64,000 bases of DNA from Tamarix chinensis (taxonomy: Eukaryota > Streptophyta > Magnoliopsida > Caryophyllales > Tamaricaceae). The stretch lies in contig CM060180.1 of assembly GCA_030549775.1 (NCBI GenBank), positions 91,782,172-91,846,171 of the forward strand, in the 5' to 3' direction. A program made the translations under genes and the position numbers. Under the pieces are notes generated by a model. That model was not told where the DNA came from. It saw nothing but the letters and a program-made list of their open reading frames with translations, and ran no database searches. This document shows, one piece after another, positions 37,636 to 50,181 of the stretch. How positions within the stretch are numbered: position 1 is the stretch's first letter; every line of letters starts with the position of its first letter.

Positions 37636-38405
37636 TGACACAAGTCTTCTAATGATATTGAAGAATCGTGTTATTGTAGAATAGCTAGGATCGGTTATTG
37701 CTCAACGAAGAAAAAGGAATGAATATATTCAAGCAAGAATTCATAAAGAACTCAACAAGAACTTGAAGAACTCAACTTTGAATGTCATATATCTAAGATT
37801 ACTCTAAGTATATGTAGGTAGGATTATTTAATCAGAAAGAGAGAATTAATCAAGTGATGTACTTGTGTTAGATTTCTATATACTTAACCATTATGTTAGA
37901 AGCCGTCGACATCATGGTATATATATGGGAGCCTTACATTTCTAACTAGCACACTAATTTAGCCACATGACACATAAATGGCTAACTAGCACATAAACTA
38001 GTATTAACAATGCAGTTATATCCTATATAGTACATGACTCAAAAAAGATTATTACAAATAAAGTAAGCTAATTATTAAATGAAAACGACTAAAAAAATTC
38101 CTAATCCAAACAATGACGTTAAATTGAAATGTTGACTAGGCCTCTTGATTTGTAGAATTAACTTTCATGTACAATATCTTCCTTTGTAATAACTTGTAGC
38201 ACATGAAATCTTCTATATCTTTACTTCTTAAATGGTTTTCTCTTCTTCCTACAAATATGTTACATACATGCAAGAATGAATGAAAGTAATATCATCAAGG
38301 TTAGTCATATAATTATTATCAATGACATATAATGTGATCAGTTCCATAATCAATTATGCCAAATCACTATCATATTGAGAATCATCTATGGATGCTCCTG
38401 CATAT
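37636..38405 (-). repeat. 5' LTR of element C
   Basis: About 770 bp, matching 27224-27992. The outer end is slightly decayed (minus strand ATATGCAGGAGC rather than TGATGCAGGAGC). Confidence 0.85.
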
Positions 38406-41217
38406 TAGTATATCCCATTTAAGCATAGTATCAGTATGGGTCATCTTGAGCATATCAAAACCACACAACATAAAAGGACTCATGACACATGATATGGAAC
38501 GTAAAGAGTTATAGATGTGTTATATCATTCATATGATAATATAGATTAATCATGCAGGTAATAATAAGGTTAATTATGCATGTGAAACAAGATGAAGCTC
38601 ACATACTATAACAAGGATGATACATAACAAAGATCATATATGATATAAAGGATTTATCATGGAAACATGAAATCACATACGATAATTTAATACATAAAAA
38701 TGAGGATCATAAGATAGTATATAGCATAGGTAAGGTATCTTATCAAGGCTAACTAAATAATTATTATAGTTAACTAATTTAATGATAACTAAAGAATGTG
38801 ATTACACAACTCCATTTACTTAAGACTTTGAGTGAGTACACTATTTTTTTATAGTGGACAAAAACCATGACAGTTAACCAAAATAAGGATATGATGTTCG
38901 ACCATTATACCAAGGTAAAGACATTATGTTTATACCCAACAAATATACATGCATTAGAATTTACTAACTAATCAATCCTTAAGTATGCATATCTCCTATA
39001 GGGTCCATAGAAATCCTTTAAAGTAGATACAGTACTAGATCTTTTTCTCTCTCTGAAAGTAAAATCATGATATAATGGTTCTCACCCACCCACCAACCCC
39101 TTATAAGCTACTTTAAAGTTATAGAAATTAAGTTTGAATATCTCCTACTTTATGAATAAGTGTTTATGAAGTGATTACACTTAAACATAGATTAACGGCA
39201 TTCCACATATAATACTTCACTAACCATTTAGCCATTTATTATCAATTTCATCATACAATATTGGTACCCTAACTAAGCTATGTAAATGCCACATCCAAAA
39301 GAGTGCAAAAGATTATAATTTCATTTATTACCATATATTTCCCATGGTTAGGCACCAAGCCATAATCCTACCATATTTAACCATTTATGTTTCAAAATTA
39401 GGCATTAAGCCATTATTAACATACTTAGCCATTTTCTTAACCAATTATTCTATGTCCACTTATAGTTCAATATCAAGGAAACGTTTAAAGGTTAACACTG
39501 AAGTTAAATAAAAGGAAAATTGAGGCCATATAAAGTCTAACATATCATTTTGGCACTTGTTTCCATTTTTGTCCTTAATCACCATTTAATCGCTAAATAA
39601 TGTATTTTACCAAAACTTATTATCATCAAATTAAATTCATTTAATGACTTATTAACATAAAAAATAATCATTTTTTGTGAAATAACAATTTTTGAGAAAA
39701 TTATAAAATCACAAAAATGTCATTAGTTACGTATTTAACCATTAAAAAAAACAAAACAAAATCCGTTAATCTGTGCTTATTAATACATCATCTAACACAT
39801 GCTTTCTTAAAAAATTAACAAATGTTTTACGCATGATATTAGAAAACATTCTTGAATACAAGTAAAATAACCAAAATTCCCTTGATGACCTTAATATTTT
39901 TTTAAAGCATTTCTCACAAGCAACCGTAACATAAGCTTCTCTAAAATACTTTTTAAATTATGATTATCATACACAAAATAATAACCCATATTTTAGCATC
40001 AAATCTAGAAATGTTTCAGCACATATGTCAACAGACCAAAATATCCCTAGTCACTAAAACATAAATCTAATATATTTTTCAATATATATGCTTGAATAAA
40101 AATTTATTATGTATGAAATTTTATGTTAAACATATAAGGAATTCAATGTAATGATGAAAATGAAAAAAATTCCATTCAGCCCCAACAACACCCTAGAAGA
40201 TTATCAATAATGAATGTTCTTACTTTTTAATGAAAATAAAACACTCTAAAAGACGATCCTAGACGTGTATACATAATGCATGTTTTTGTCATGCTCTAAT
40301 AGTATATAACAACACATGCACACATACACTTACATACACTAAACACACATGCTATCATGTTATCTTACAAGGACCATATACGATGATATATCACTAAAAT
40401 AAACATGCCATAAATTCTTTTATATTTTTTTCAAAAAGAGCATATCTTTACATATTTTCAAAACTCACATGAAATATTAGTATAATTAAAAAAACAAAAG
40501 AGAAAAATATGCTATTACACATATATTCATCAGTATAGGAAGTTAGAAATGGTTTACTAAATTCCAAGTTGAGCAAAAATAAAGAAATAATAACCCATAA
40601 AGCTTAAAACTTAAATATCTTACAATCCTCCTGATAACCCTTTTAAAAATAAGAAAAGCTTTAGTAAATTATTTTTTAGTCACACTAAAAAATTAGAATT
40701 TTCTGTAAGAAATGTAAGTGTAGTACCTTAAGTTATGTCATAAAGGGTTGAGGCTTAAAAGAATTGATATGAGTGCTTATATTAGGAAGGTGAATCTTAA
40801 TTTTTAACTATCCATAACAGAGAATTCCATAGTTAAGCATGATTGATTTGGAATAATCCAAGATAAGTGACCTCCTAGAAATTTTTTCCCAATATATGCA
40901 TGAGTGGATAAAAAGTACACCAAAAGGGGTTAGCAGTTTGGGCACAACAAGGATGTTGCATTCTTTAATTGGGGATGTATGTAATACCCCAAATTATATG
41001 GTAAATAATTGAGGCTTAAAATGATTGATATGACTACTTATATATATAAATACCCTCACTTTTGGAAATATATAAATAGAGAACCATATAGTTAAGTGTG
41101 ATAAGCTTGGAGTAGCCTATAAAAAGATAGATGATGGCTTGTATTGATCTATGGAGTCATTCACCAATCTCAAGAGTACTCCAAATAACTACCCATGGCC
41201 AATGTGAGGTAAGGGTA
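38406..41217. mobile_element. Degraded LTR-like fragments, no gene
   Basis: AT-rich sequence. The block near 38940-39060 (ATCCTTAAGTATGCATATCTCC) matches the conserved block of copies A and E, so this is a further fragment of the large LTR-like family. Near its right end two ~250-bp related blocks start at about 40725 (TGTAGTACCTTAAGTTATG) and 40981 (TGTAATACCCCAAATTATATGG); both continue GGCTTAAAANGATTGATATGA. Confidence 0.45.
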
Positions 41218-41320
41218 TGTATCACCTTTAATTTTTAAAACCTAAAATTTTAATGTTTTACCTTTTATTCAAAAACATTTAATCTTTGAATCATTGATTT
41301 AATTATTTTGTTAACCTTTA

Positions 41321-42185
41321 TGATGCAGGAGCATCTAATGAACTTAATGATTGTCATCTTCATATTAATTCTCAAGGTAACGAAGATTTATCTTTCTTAA
41401 TTTTGGAGCCTATCATGTTAAATATTCCTGATAATTCTTATATGCTTGATATTGAAAAACATTCAAATTGTTCTTATAGGTATGCCACATATTTACAAGA
41501 ACAAGTTGTTAATACACTTTAATGTGTACAAGTATTCAAAGCATGTAAGACTATGGCATACATGGGATGATACTTTATAACAAGAACATATAGTGATGAT
41601 ATTCATTAGTTGTATTAACTTGTTGTAAACCCTAACCCTAAGTGTATTTTATGTAAGTTAGGATTTGATGTAATTTCATGTATGTATCATAGTTAATTGT
41701 ATAGCTTTGTAATATTAATCCTTAATATCATTTAACCAATGATATTATGATTAGGATTAATTGTTATATGGGCTTAATTCAACCATGATAAGTGGGCTTG
41801 GATTAAGGGAACGAATCAGTTGGTTTAGGCATGATAACCACCGACTACTTCCTCTCCTATATATATACTCTTGTACACATGATTTGTAATGTAGAATGAA
41901 TAATAATTTTAATCAAACTTTGAGCATAGTTAGCTGAAGTCTATCTCTCTCATTTTAGTCGACATTAAGCAAGGAAAGTCTGGGACATTGCCTTCCTCCA
42001 TCAACACTCAAACTCGACATATTTGAAGACTGGTTCAAATTTGTCGAGAACAATTATCTTTGTCACTTGATTTCTTCGCCTATAATCTTTCTTAATCCTT
42101 CATTTCTTTTACATCATTTTGTGGGTGACATCTTCTACCATCAATATTCGATCCAACCTTCCATCCACTTTGATAAAACACATCA
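41321..42185 (+). repeat. 5' LTR of element A
   Basis: 865 bp, TGATGCAGGAG...AACACATCA, so the ends are inverted (TGATG/CATCA). It has a TATA-like CTATATATATACTC near 41858. It is ~75 bp longer than the 3' LTR, mainly because of a segment at about 41447-41525 missing there. Confidence 0.93.
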
Positions 42186-42189
42186 TTTT

Positions 42190-42201
42190 TGGTATCAAAG
42201 C
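42190..42201 (+). promoter_or_regulatory. Primer-binding site of element A (tRNA-Met type)
   Basis: TGGTATCAAAGC, four bases after the LTR, matches the initiator tRNA-Met complement TGGTATCAGAGC with one mismatch. Confidence 0.85.
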
Positions 42202-44414
42202 TTCGATTGTTTGAAGCTGTCGTAAAACCAGACCTTACAGACCAAAAAATCACGTGTGTATTCTTGCATCAAGAACTCCACGATACTCAACCTTTTCCTT
42301 GAATTCTTTCTTCTTTATGATCTTCTTGGATTTTTATTGAATTTCTTGCTTGAATTTCTTACAATCTTGCAACGATCTTGTTGCATTTTCCCCATCATTT
42401 CCACATAAAATATCGACATGTTGCGGTCTAAATTACAGCAGTTATGTGTGTCGCCTGTGTGCCACAATTTTGTGCCTCCCCAGCACCTCATTTCTCCTTC
42501 ATTCTACTCTCTATTGGTTCATGATCTGGTGTGAATCAACCCATTTCAAGTTCCCTTCATGCATCAAACAGAGAAGACCACAAAAGAGTCAAGACCTAGC
42601 CACCATCTCAGAATCGACTGAATAGACCAAGAGTTGCAGACCCTCTATTCAAACCATTTCTTCTCATTTTCTCTCAAATAATCACTCAATCCTCTCCCTC
42701 TGGATCTCCTCTACTTCTTCTATAAAGCAACCAACACACATCTCACACTTGAAGACGTGCATTTGTTGAAGACAAAGAATTGACATTCTTTGATTTTATG
42801 TGGTTGAATTTTACACCATTTATAGAAGACCTCTCTAGTCTTTGTGTGTACCTGCGTGCAGTGACTATCATTGGGGCTACAAGATATCCTTTTTGCCTAA
42901 TCAAGGACTACAGATAGTGATTATAATTTCATTGTGAATCAGCAATTAGTTTGTGCCTTATTTGGTTGCAAGAAAAACAATCCAGCACCAACACTTTGTG
43001 GAACATATTGTGTGCAACAAGAAGGGTTGTGTGTCAACCTTCACCATGGCTAGTGAAGAAGTGCGTTGAAATGCCCTGAAATTTCTAATTTTAAAAATTA
43101 TTGTTAAATAAGGTTTTATTAGAAAAATTAATTAAATAAATTATTTTTATTAAAATAAAAGCTAATTAATCAGGGAAAATCAAGAAGAAATTTATTAGTA
43201 TTTTAATTGGGAGAAATTTTGGTATTTTAGCTAATTAAGGATTTTATTTTGGAAATTAATTAAATAAATTATTTTATTTAAAATAGGAAGGAGAAAATAG
43301 TTCCAAATTAATATGAATTTTATAAATAATTTAATTAGAGAAAATTAGAGTGATTTGCTAATTAAAATGGAATTTATGAAAAATCTTTCAAAAACCCTAA
43401 ATTAGCCTAAAAAGGGATTTAAATATTATTTTATTTAAATATTATTATTTTTAAATATCCTAAATCTTCAGATTAATTTAATTTCTCTAAACCATTATTT
43501 TTCCTTTTTCCCTTTTCTTTCTTTCTTTTTCTTTCTTTTTCTTTCTTTTTCTTTCTTTTCTTCTCTCTTTCTTCCTTACTCTCCCTCGACTTGGGCCAGC
43601 GCAGCGGCCCAAGCCCTTATTTCCTTTTATTTCTTTTCTCGCGGCCCAAACCATCCATCTGTTTCTCCTTCAACGCTGCCCACCCCGAAATGCCGTTCTT
43701 TGTCCCTTTCTACACCGAAATGCGGCGTTTAATTTAAACACCCTTACCTTGCATCGCCTGACCAGCTAACTCCCCTTGCACGCCACCACCCCCTTAGACG
43801 CTAGCCCTGCCGCCTTTGGCCAACTCCACCACCCACTCCGCTTACCAAACTATTCCTTTCACCGCCCTCTAGCTCGCCAAATGTCCCATATCCCTCGATT
43901 CTTCCTGCGCAAGCCATCCCAGCTGTGCGAAGTAGCCTTCCCAAACAGCCCTTCCTTCCACCTCCCCCACCCTTTGCGCCACCCTTATCCACCTCTTCCA
44001 CTGCTGTCGTTGCTCCTTTCACCTTCCAATATATTTTGTAGACCACCCTCTACCTTCCCCTACCTCTCTTTTCCTCTTTCTCCATCTCTTCCTCTCTTTC
44101 TCTTCTTCTCCTCCATTCGACCACCACCGCCCCAGCTATGCGTCGCCACCTTTGGCTACGCCACCACCTCCATTCTGCTCCTCTCCCTTTAGGCAGTCTT
44201 AATCACCCTAACCCCCACCTTCATTCTCCTTATCTTGTTCCCAGCCTTCAACATTTTTACCTTTTCTTCTCTTTTTCCAGCCGCCACCGCCGCCGTGTAT
44301 CACCACTAGTACCACCTACCATCTCCAGCCTAAATGTTGAACCCCTAGACCCTCTCAACCCTTCTCCCTATTTTTATAAGCCTTAATTTATTTCATTTCA
44401 TTTATTTGAATATA

Positions 44415-44416
44415 AA

Positions 44417-44462
<46 letters not shown>

Positions 44463-44555
44463 TCTATTTTTAATATGTATAATTATTATTATTAGTATTA
44501 ATGTTTTTATTATTATTTTTATTGAGGGCTAAGGCACTATTATATTTTTAATTTG

Positions 44556-44600
<45 letters not shown>

Positions 44601-45037
44601 CTTTATTATTAATATTAATATGTTATTATTATTATTATTTTACTATTTTGAATTACTATTATTATTATTCCATTATTAATATTACAACTATTTTACCATG
44701 AGTGTTGCTATTATTAGTATTATTGTTATTGTTAGTGTTAGTATTATTATTATCATTGCTGTTATTATTATTCTATATAGGGTTGAAACCCTATTGTGCC
44801 TATTTTGAATTATAGTGGTAGTATTATAAATATCAAGTCTTATTATTATTAACATTATCATTATTTTTATCATTAGAATTTATTATTATTATTAGTGTTA
44901 TTATTATTATTATTATTTAATAAGTTTATTATTATTCAATATAGGGTAGAAACCCTACTTCTTTTTATCTTCGAATATTATCCTTACTATTATTACCATT
45001 ATGGTTATTATTATTTTGTAATGTTATTATGGTTTTT

Positions 45038-45109
<72 letters not shown>

Positions 45110-45370
45110 TCATCATTATTATTATTATTTCATCATTATTATTATTACTAAATTTTATTATTTATTTTACTAATATTATTATTAGTAATATTTTGGTAAA
45201 GGGGCCAAAACCCTTATTTCACTTTGTTTTTGAATAATTTCCTTTTTATTATTATTGTTGTCACTTTATTATTATTATTATTAATATTATCATTGATATT
45301 ATCTTTAGTATCTTTACAATTATTATTTTAGTATTATTATTATTATTAGGGTAAAGTCTTCAACCATATA
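44415..45370. repeat. Cluster of (TTA)n and (ATC)n microsatellites in copy B
   Basis: Long TTA runs at about 44418-44460 and 44560-44600, ATC at 45039-45078 and TTA at 45076-45109, with shorter broken runs between. The phrase ATATAGGGT-GAAACCCTA recurs at about 44775 and 44940, suggesting that larger units have been duplicated. Confidence 0.9.
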
Positions 45371-45839
45371 TTATTAACTTTTATAATAATTCTATTATTT
45401 CTTATACCTTTAGCAAAGTTAGAAATTATTTACTGTTATTTTTATTAATAAGTTATTATTTTATCAAAACCATAAGGAGGCGTAGGAGCGTGCTCCAAGA
45501 TCGGCATCATTTTAGGTAAGGGCGTTACTAAGGCCTTTTTGTGTGTTCATATGCATTATGTGATTCGCATGCTATATATCCTATATTTATCATTATTAAT
45601 TATGTCATATGTGGTATGATGTGGAGTTGAGGTATTTTTTCATGTATTTGCATGGTATGTGTATTTTATATATGTGATGAATGGTTTGTGACCCTTTAGA
45701 CATGCATGTGAGGATATTAATGTGGGTTTTTTGGGAGAAAGGATGAAAATGGGATAATGGAGGGGAATAAGTTGACTAGGGGATGTGAGTTGACCTAAGT
45801 ATTTTAATGATCTATGAGTAGAAGAATAAAATATAATTT

Positions 45840-46560
45840 ATGCTTTCGTGAGGGAGAATCTAATTTATGGTTTTATAAGGGAGAATCTAATTTATGGTTT
45901 TCTGTGGGAGAATATAACTTATGGTTTCTTATGTGAGAATCTAATTCATGGTTTCGTGAGGGGGAATCTAATTTATGGTATTGTATGGGAGAATCCAATT
46001 TATGGTTTTGTATGGATTTGTGTGAGAGAATTTAATTTATGGTTTTGTATAGGAGAATTTAATATATGGTTTTGTATGGGAGAATCTAATTTATGGTTTT
46101 GTATGGGATGATCTAATGTAGGGTTTTGTATGGATGAATCTTTGGTTTTATATGGTTTGGATTTAGGGTTTGGTAAGGATGAATCTTTGGTTTGGTAAGG
46201 ATTGAATTTAGGGTTTGGTATGGATGAATCTTTGGGTTTTATATGGTTTGAATTTAGGGTTTGGCAAGGATGAATCTTTGGGTTTTATATGGATGAATCT
46301 TTGGTTTCGTGTGGATTGAAATTAGATTTTTGTATGACGGAATCTTGGGTTTTGCATGGTGGTATTAGGATTTGCATGGTGATATTAATGGTTGCATGGT
46401 GGTATTAGAGTTTGCATGGTGATATTAATGGTTGTATGAGGGTTTGCATGGTGGTATTAGGGTTTGCATGGTGATATTAATGGTTGTATGGTGGTATTAG
46501 GGTTTGCATGGTGATATTAATGGTTGCATGAGGGTTTTCATGGTGGTATTAAGGTTGGCA
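45840..46560. repeat. Minisatellite cluster (27-bp and related units) in copy B
   Basis: About ten units of GGGAGAATCTAATTTATGGT plus TTTGTAT run from 45850 to 46120. These change into GGATGAATCTTTGGTTT units (46130-46340) and then into TTGCATGGTGATATTAATGG units (46340-46560). The 27-bp period keeps one frame open for 87 codons, with an ENLIYGF-type peptide repeat, but nothing else supports it as a gene. Confidence 0.85.
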
Positions 46561-46939
46561 TAGGATGTATAATGACTGCATAGGAGTGAAATTTACGTAT
46601 GGAACATTGGTTTGGGATGTGAGGAAAGTAATATAAGCGTTGTTTGGGTGGTTGAACACTTTGGATGGAAAATAGTACGTGGATCATTATAAGGGTACAC
46701 ATGAGATTAAGCTAGGGTTTGTGTGGACAATTAGGGTTTGTTGTAGCTGCTTAGAGTTTTTGTGGTATCGTGTGTATTTGGTAATTAAAGTATAATTATG
46801 AGGGTGGAATTTATGATTTGTGATCTTTGAAGTATAAAGGGAGTGATTCATGCATGTCTTGGGTCAAAATTTTCTGAATAAGATACTTAAGATATTAATC
46901 ACTTAAAGTGAAAGATTGTTGAGCCAGGCCTAGATCGGT

Positions 46940-47065
46940 CTACCAGCGAATAATAGTGGTCAGGAGTTTTATGTCTTGTGCATTTTCGATCCACCGGCTA
47001 TAATAGTGGTCAGGAACTTTATGCCCTGTGTGTTTCCAGTCCACCGGCTATAATAGTGGGGTTCT
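46940..47065 (-). repeat. 50-bp tandem array in copy B
   Basis: TAATAGTGGTCAGGA at 46951 and 47001, and TAATAGTGGGG at 47051, each preceded by CCACCGGCTA or a variant. It is the inverted counterpart of 15560-15735. Confidence 0.85.
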
Positions 47066-48578
47066 TATACTCATATGGATTTGATAAAAAGCATGGTGTG
47101 AAATGAGTTCTAATCATAGATTAATTAAATAATTAATTCGGACTATAAATGGGCCTTTATATCTCTACCCGAATAATTGTTCGTTGTTATGTTATCATGA
47201 TGGTCTTTATGTTCTTTTATTCTTATCCATGGTCTATGTGATTTTATGTGTTGGCCTTAGTGCTCGGTTACCTTACTCAGTACGTAGCATATTAATCACC
47301 CGTTTCATGGGTGCTGCTCATTCCCATGAGTAGTGTGCCCTTCTGACTTTGTACAGGTGGGCAAGACATCCTGCGGGGCTGAGTGTTGAGCATGTTTTGG
47401 CTCAAAGTTCAAGAGTGTCATGGCCGTGTTTTCTTCACATGTGATTTTATTTCACTATGTTATTTCTTTTATATTGCATTTATTATTTTATGATTTATTA
47501 CCTTATATTGAGTATTTCAAATAAACCTTTTATTGATTATAAGATTATTCCCTCCGAGGAATTTTGATTTCGCACTCTGATTTCTATCTTATTATTAACT
47601 TTATGCGTACTCTGATTTTGATGAATAATTTTTTTCTAGTTCTTTTGTGAACTCTTGATTTAAGTTTAATATTGATCTTTTCTTAGCCTTAGCACTTGGT
47701 ACCAAAACGGTCGGAGAGAACTGGTTTGGTATTAAGTGTAGCAGTAACATCCCCAGAGTTCACAGGTTTTAATTCAAAATTCTTCTGATTTAAAAAAAAG
47801 TAGTGAATTTTGGGGTGTTACATACGTGTCCTGGTAGAGTCCATCAAGAGCCTCACCACACTCTTGGATGCTCAATTACAAACTCAAAACACACTGCAAC
47901 ATCAACTACAAAGTGTGGAAGCTAAGTTGGCCGAACAAGAAGAGCATAAGTCACGACAAGTTTGCATGGAAACCACACATGATAGTGTGGATGGAAGAAT
48001 GAAGCCTATATACCATGCCAAGAGTGGACGCGGACATTTCAATATACCTCATCATGAAGATGGAGAAGAAGAGATGAGTTCTTTTGGCTCAAGCAACCAA
48101 AGAAGACCACCTACATTGAAAGTAAGAAATGCATACTATGAAGATCAAGGTATTAAACTTGACCTTCCTAACTTTTATGGTGATTTGAATGTGGAGTCAT
48201 TTTTTGAATGATTGCATGAGATTAATAATTTAAATCAAACAAGAGAAAGCCAAGAGAAGTCTAAAATAAAATATTGGGAAAAACTTAAAAAGTACTTCAG
48301 AAAGAAATTTGTGCCAAGAGAGTATGAACAAGATATGTATGTTAAAATGACTACTCTAAGGCAAGGTTTATTTAGTGTAGAAGAATACACTAGAGAATTT
48401 GAAAGACTAGCTCTTATTTGTGATGTTCATGAAAGAAAAGAACAAAAATGTGCTAGGTACTTAGGTGGCTTGAATAATTTAATAAGAGATAAGGTTGATA
48501 TGTACTCTTATAACTCTCTTGATGACTTGATTAAATTAGCTATGAAATTTAAATTAGCTATTCAAAGATTATTTTTAC

Positions 48579-49290
48579 ATGAAAAAGGCTATGGAGAAAT
48601 GTATAAAAGAAAAAGGAATTTGTTATGCTTTAGTTTCGAAAGATTCAAAACCTGAAAAACAACAACTTAAAAATCATAATCTAATTAAGTTACTTGATGA
48701 GTATAATGATGTATTTCCTTATGACTTATCTCCTGGATTATCACCTAAAAGAGGTATAGAACATGCCATTGATCTTGTTCCTGGTATGCCTATTCCTAAT
48801 AAATCGGCTTATAGATGTAACCTAGAAAAAGCTAAGGAATTGCAAAAACAAATACAAGAGCTTATGGACAAAGGATTTGTGAGAGAAACTATGAGTCCTT
48901 GTAGTGTTCCGACTTTACTAGTGCCTACAAAGGATGGTACTTGGCATATATGTATAGATTCTAGGGCAGTGAATAATATTACTATCAAATATCAATTTTC
49001 TATGCCTAGATTAGATGATATGCTTGATGAACTTTGTGGAACACAAGTATTTTCCAAAATTGATTTGAGAAGTGGATATTATCAATTAAGGATTAGAGAT
49101 GGAGATGAATGGAAAACTGCTTTTGAAATAAAATACAGTCTCTATGAGTGGATGGTTATGCCATTTGGGTTATGTAATGCACCAAGCTCATTTATGAGAC
49201 TTATGAATGAAGTTCTCTGACCTTTCCTTGGTGATTTCATTGTAGTATATTTGGATGATATTTTTGTGTATAGAAAAATAGTTATGATCA
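48579..49290 (+). pseudogene. Reverse transcriptase of element A
   Basis: RT domain with TLLVPTKDGTWHICIDSRAV, the first catalytic Asp in FSKIDLRSGYYQL, and MPFGLCNAPSSF. A TGA at 49218 interrupts the frame; the position is Arg in relatives, consistent with CGA to TGA decay. The active-site YLDD follows in the same frame at 49248-49259, and a frame break comes soon after. It is non-functional as it stands. Confidence 0.92.
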
Positions 49291-49294
49291 TCTA

Positions 49295-50181
49295 GTGCAT
49301 TTGAAGAAATTATTTGATGAGCTCAGGAAAGATAAACTATATGGAAAACTTGAGAAATGGGATTTTATGCTTCGAAGTGTAGTTTTCCTAGGCTATATTA
49401 TTAGTGGAGAAGGTATTAAAGTATATCCTAATAAGATTAGGGCTATAAAAGAATGGCCTATCCCTAAGAATGTTCATAATGTTAGAAGTTTTCATGGATT
49501 AGCTAGTTTTTATAAAAGATTCATTGAGGATTTTTTTACCATAGCTACACCTAGTACTCAACTCATAAAAAAAGGGTGAATTTTATTAGGGACAAGAAGC
49601 TACTCAAGCCTTTGAAACCCTCAAAGATAAACTTTGTCATGCTCCTGTTCTATCCTTACCCAACTTTAACCTTCTTTTTGAAGTGACTTGTGATGCTAGT
49701 GGAGTTGGAATAGGAGGAGTACTTTCCCGGAAAAAGAAACCTATGGCATTTTTCTCTGAAAAGTTGAATGGAGCCAAACTTAACTATTCATTTATGACAA
49801 GGAATTCTTTGCCATCATACAAAGCCTAGAGACATGGAGTCATATCTAAGACCAAAACCCTTTGTGTTACATTCGGATCATGAAAGTTTAAAATACTTAC
49901 ATAGTCAAAAGAATGTTAATCTGATACATGCAAAATGGGTAAATTTCTTACAATCCTTTGTATTCTCTATCAAACATTTAGATGGTAAAGAAAATGTAGT
50001 CGTTGATGCTCTTTCTTGTACATCTACATTACTTGTTATGATGGATGCGAAAATCTTAGGTTTTGAAATGATGAAAGACTTATATAATAATGATGAAGAT
50101 TTTAAGGACATGTTAGTGTGTGTAAAGAAATTGGATACCATGGAAATTATGTCATACAAGATGGATTTTTGTTTAGACTAA
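49295..50181 (+). pseudogene. RT connection and RNase H of element A
   Basis: 49295-49579 encodes the RT thumb/connection (GIKVYPNKIRAIKEWPIPK, RSFHGLASFYKRFI). RNase H continues in another frame with [17 protein letters not shown] (49677-49730), then a shift, then FVLHSDHESLKYLHSQ and HLDGKENVVVDALS (49834-50030). At least two frameshifts are needed to read it. Confidence 0.88.

Larger units (their letters stand above)
27224..38405 (-). mobile_element. Ty3/gypsy retrotransposon C, minus strand, degenerate and interrupted
   Basis: Read on the minus strand, a 5' LTR (37636-38405) is followed by a tRNA-Met-type primer site, a long leader with simple repeats, broken gag (about 35300-34480), broken pol (about 33780-31350) and a 3' LTR (27224-27992). 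A 3.3-kb insertion (28055-31343) splits the integrase tail from the 3' LTR. The LTR start (minus) TGATGCAAGAGCATCC and the protein sequence place it in the same family as the two plus-strand elements at 41321 and 56619. No matching target duplication was seen at its outer ends. Confidence 0.85.
43067..47822 (-). mobile_element. Large LTR-like element (copy B), minus strand, inserted in gag of element A
   Basis: 4,756 bp, starting TGAAATGCCC and ending GGGGTGTTACA on the plus strand. It is flanked by TGCGT (43062-43066) and TACGT (47823-47827), a 5-bp duplication with one difference. The intact junction in element B at 58348 confirms the insertion point. It matches copy A inverted at both ends, at the CTTAGCACTTGGTACC block (47690) and at the 50-bp array (46940-47065). 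The interior has a pyrimidine-rich block (43490-44370), (TTA)n and (ATC)n microsatellites (44415-45370) and a 27-bp minisatellite. No genuine gene is seen. Confidence 0.88.
43046..48655 (+). pseudogene. gag of element A, interrupted by copy B and truncated
   Basis: The start ATG (43046, MASEEVR) is followed after seven codons by the 4.76-kb insertion. Removing it and one target copy continues the same frame at 47828 (VLVESIKSL). The next part is open to a stop at 48209-48211, with further frame breaks after it. Capsid-like sequence (RKKFVPREYEQD, TLRQGLFSVEEYTREFE) is recognisable to about 48550. There it joins directly to sequence that in element B lies just upstream of RT, so the nucleocapsid zinc knuckle and aspartic protease have been lost. 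Confidence 0.85.

Noticed and set aside
43776..44386. Pro/His/Leu-rich open frames in copy B
   Set aside because: They lie in the CT-rich block of a non-coding element and overlap one another in two frames, with a third on the other strand.
45848..46111. 87-residue repeat protein (ENLIYGF-like units)
   Set aside because: A 27-bp minisatellite happens to keep one frame open; no homology, and it is embedded in an LTR-like element.
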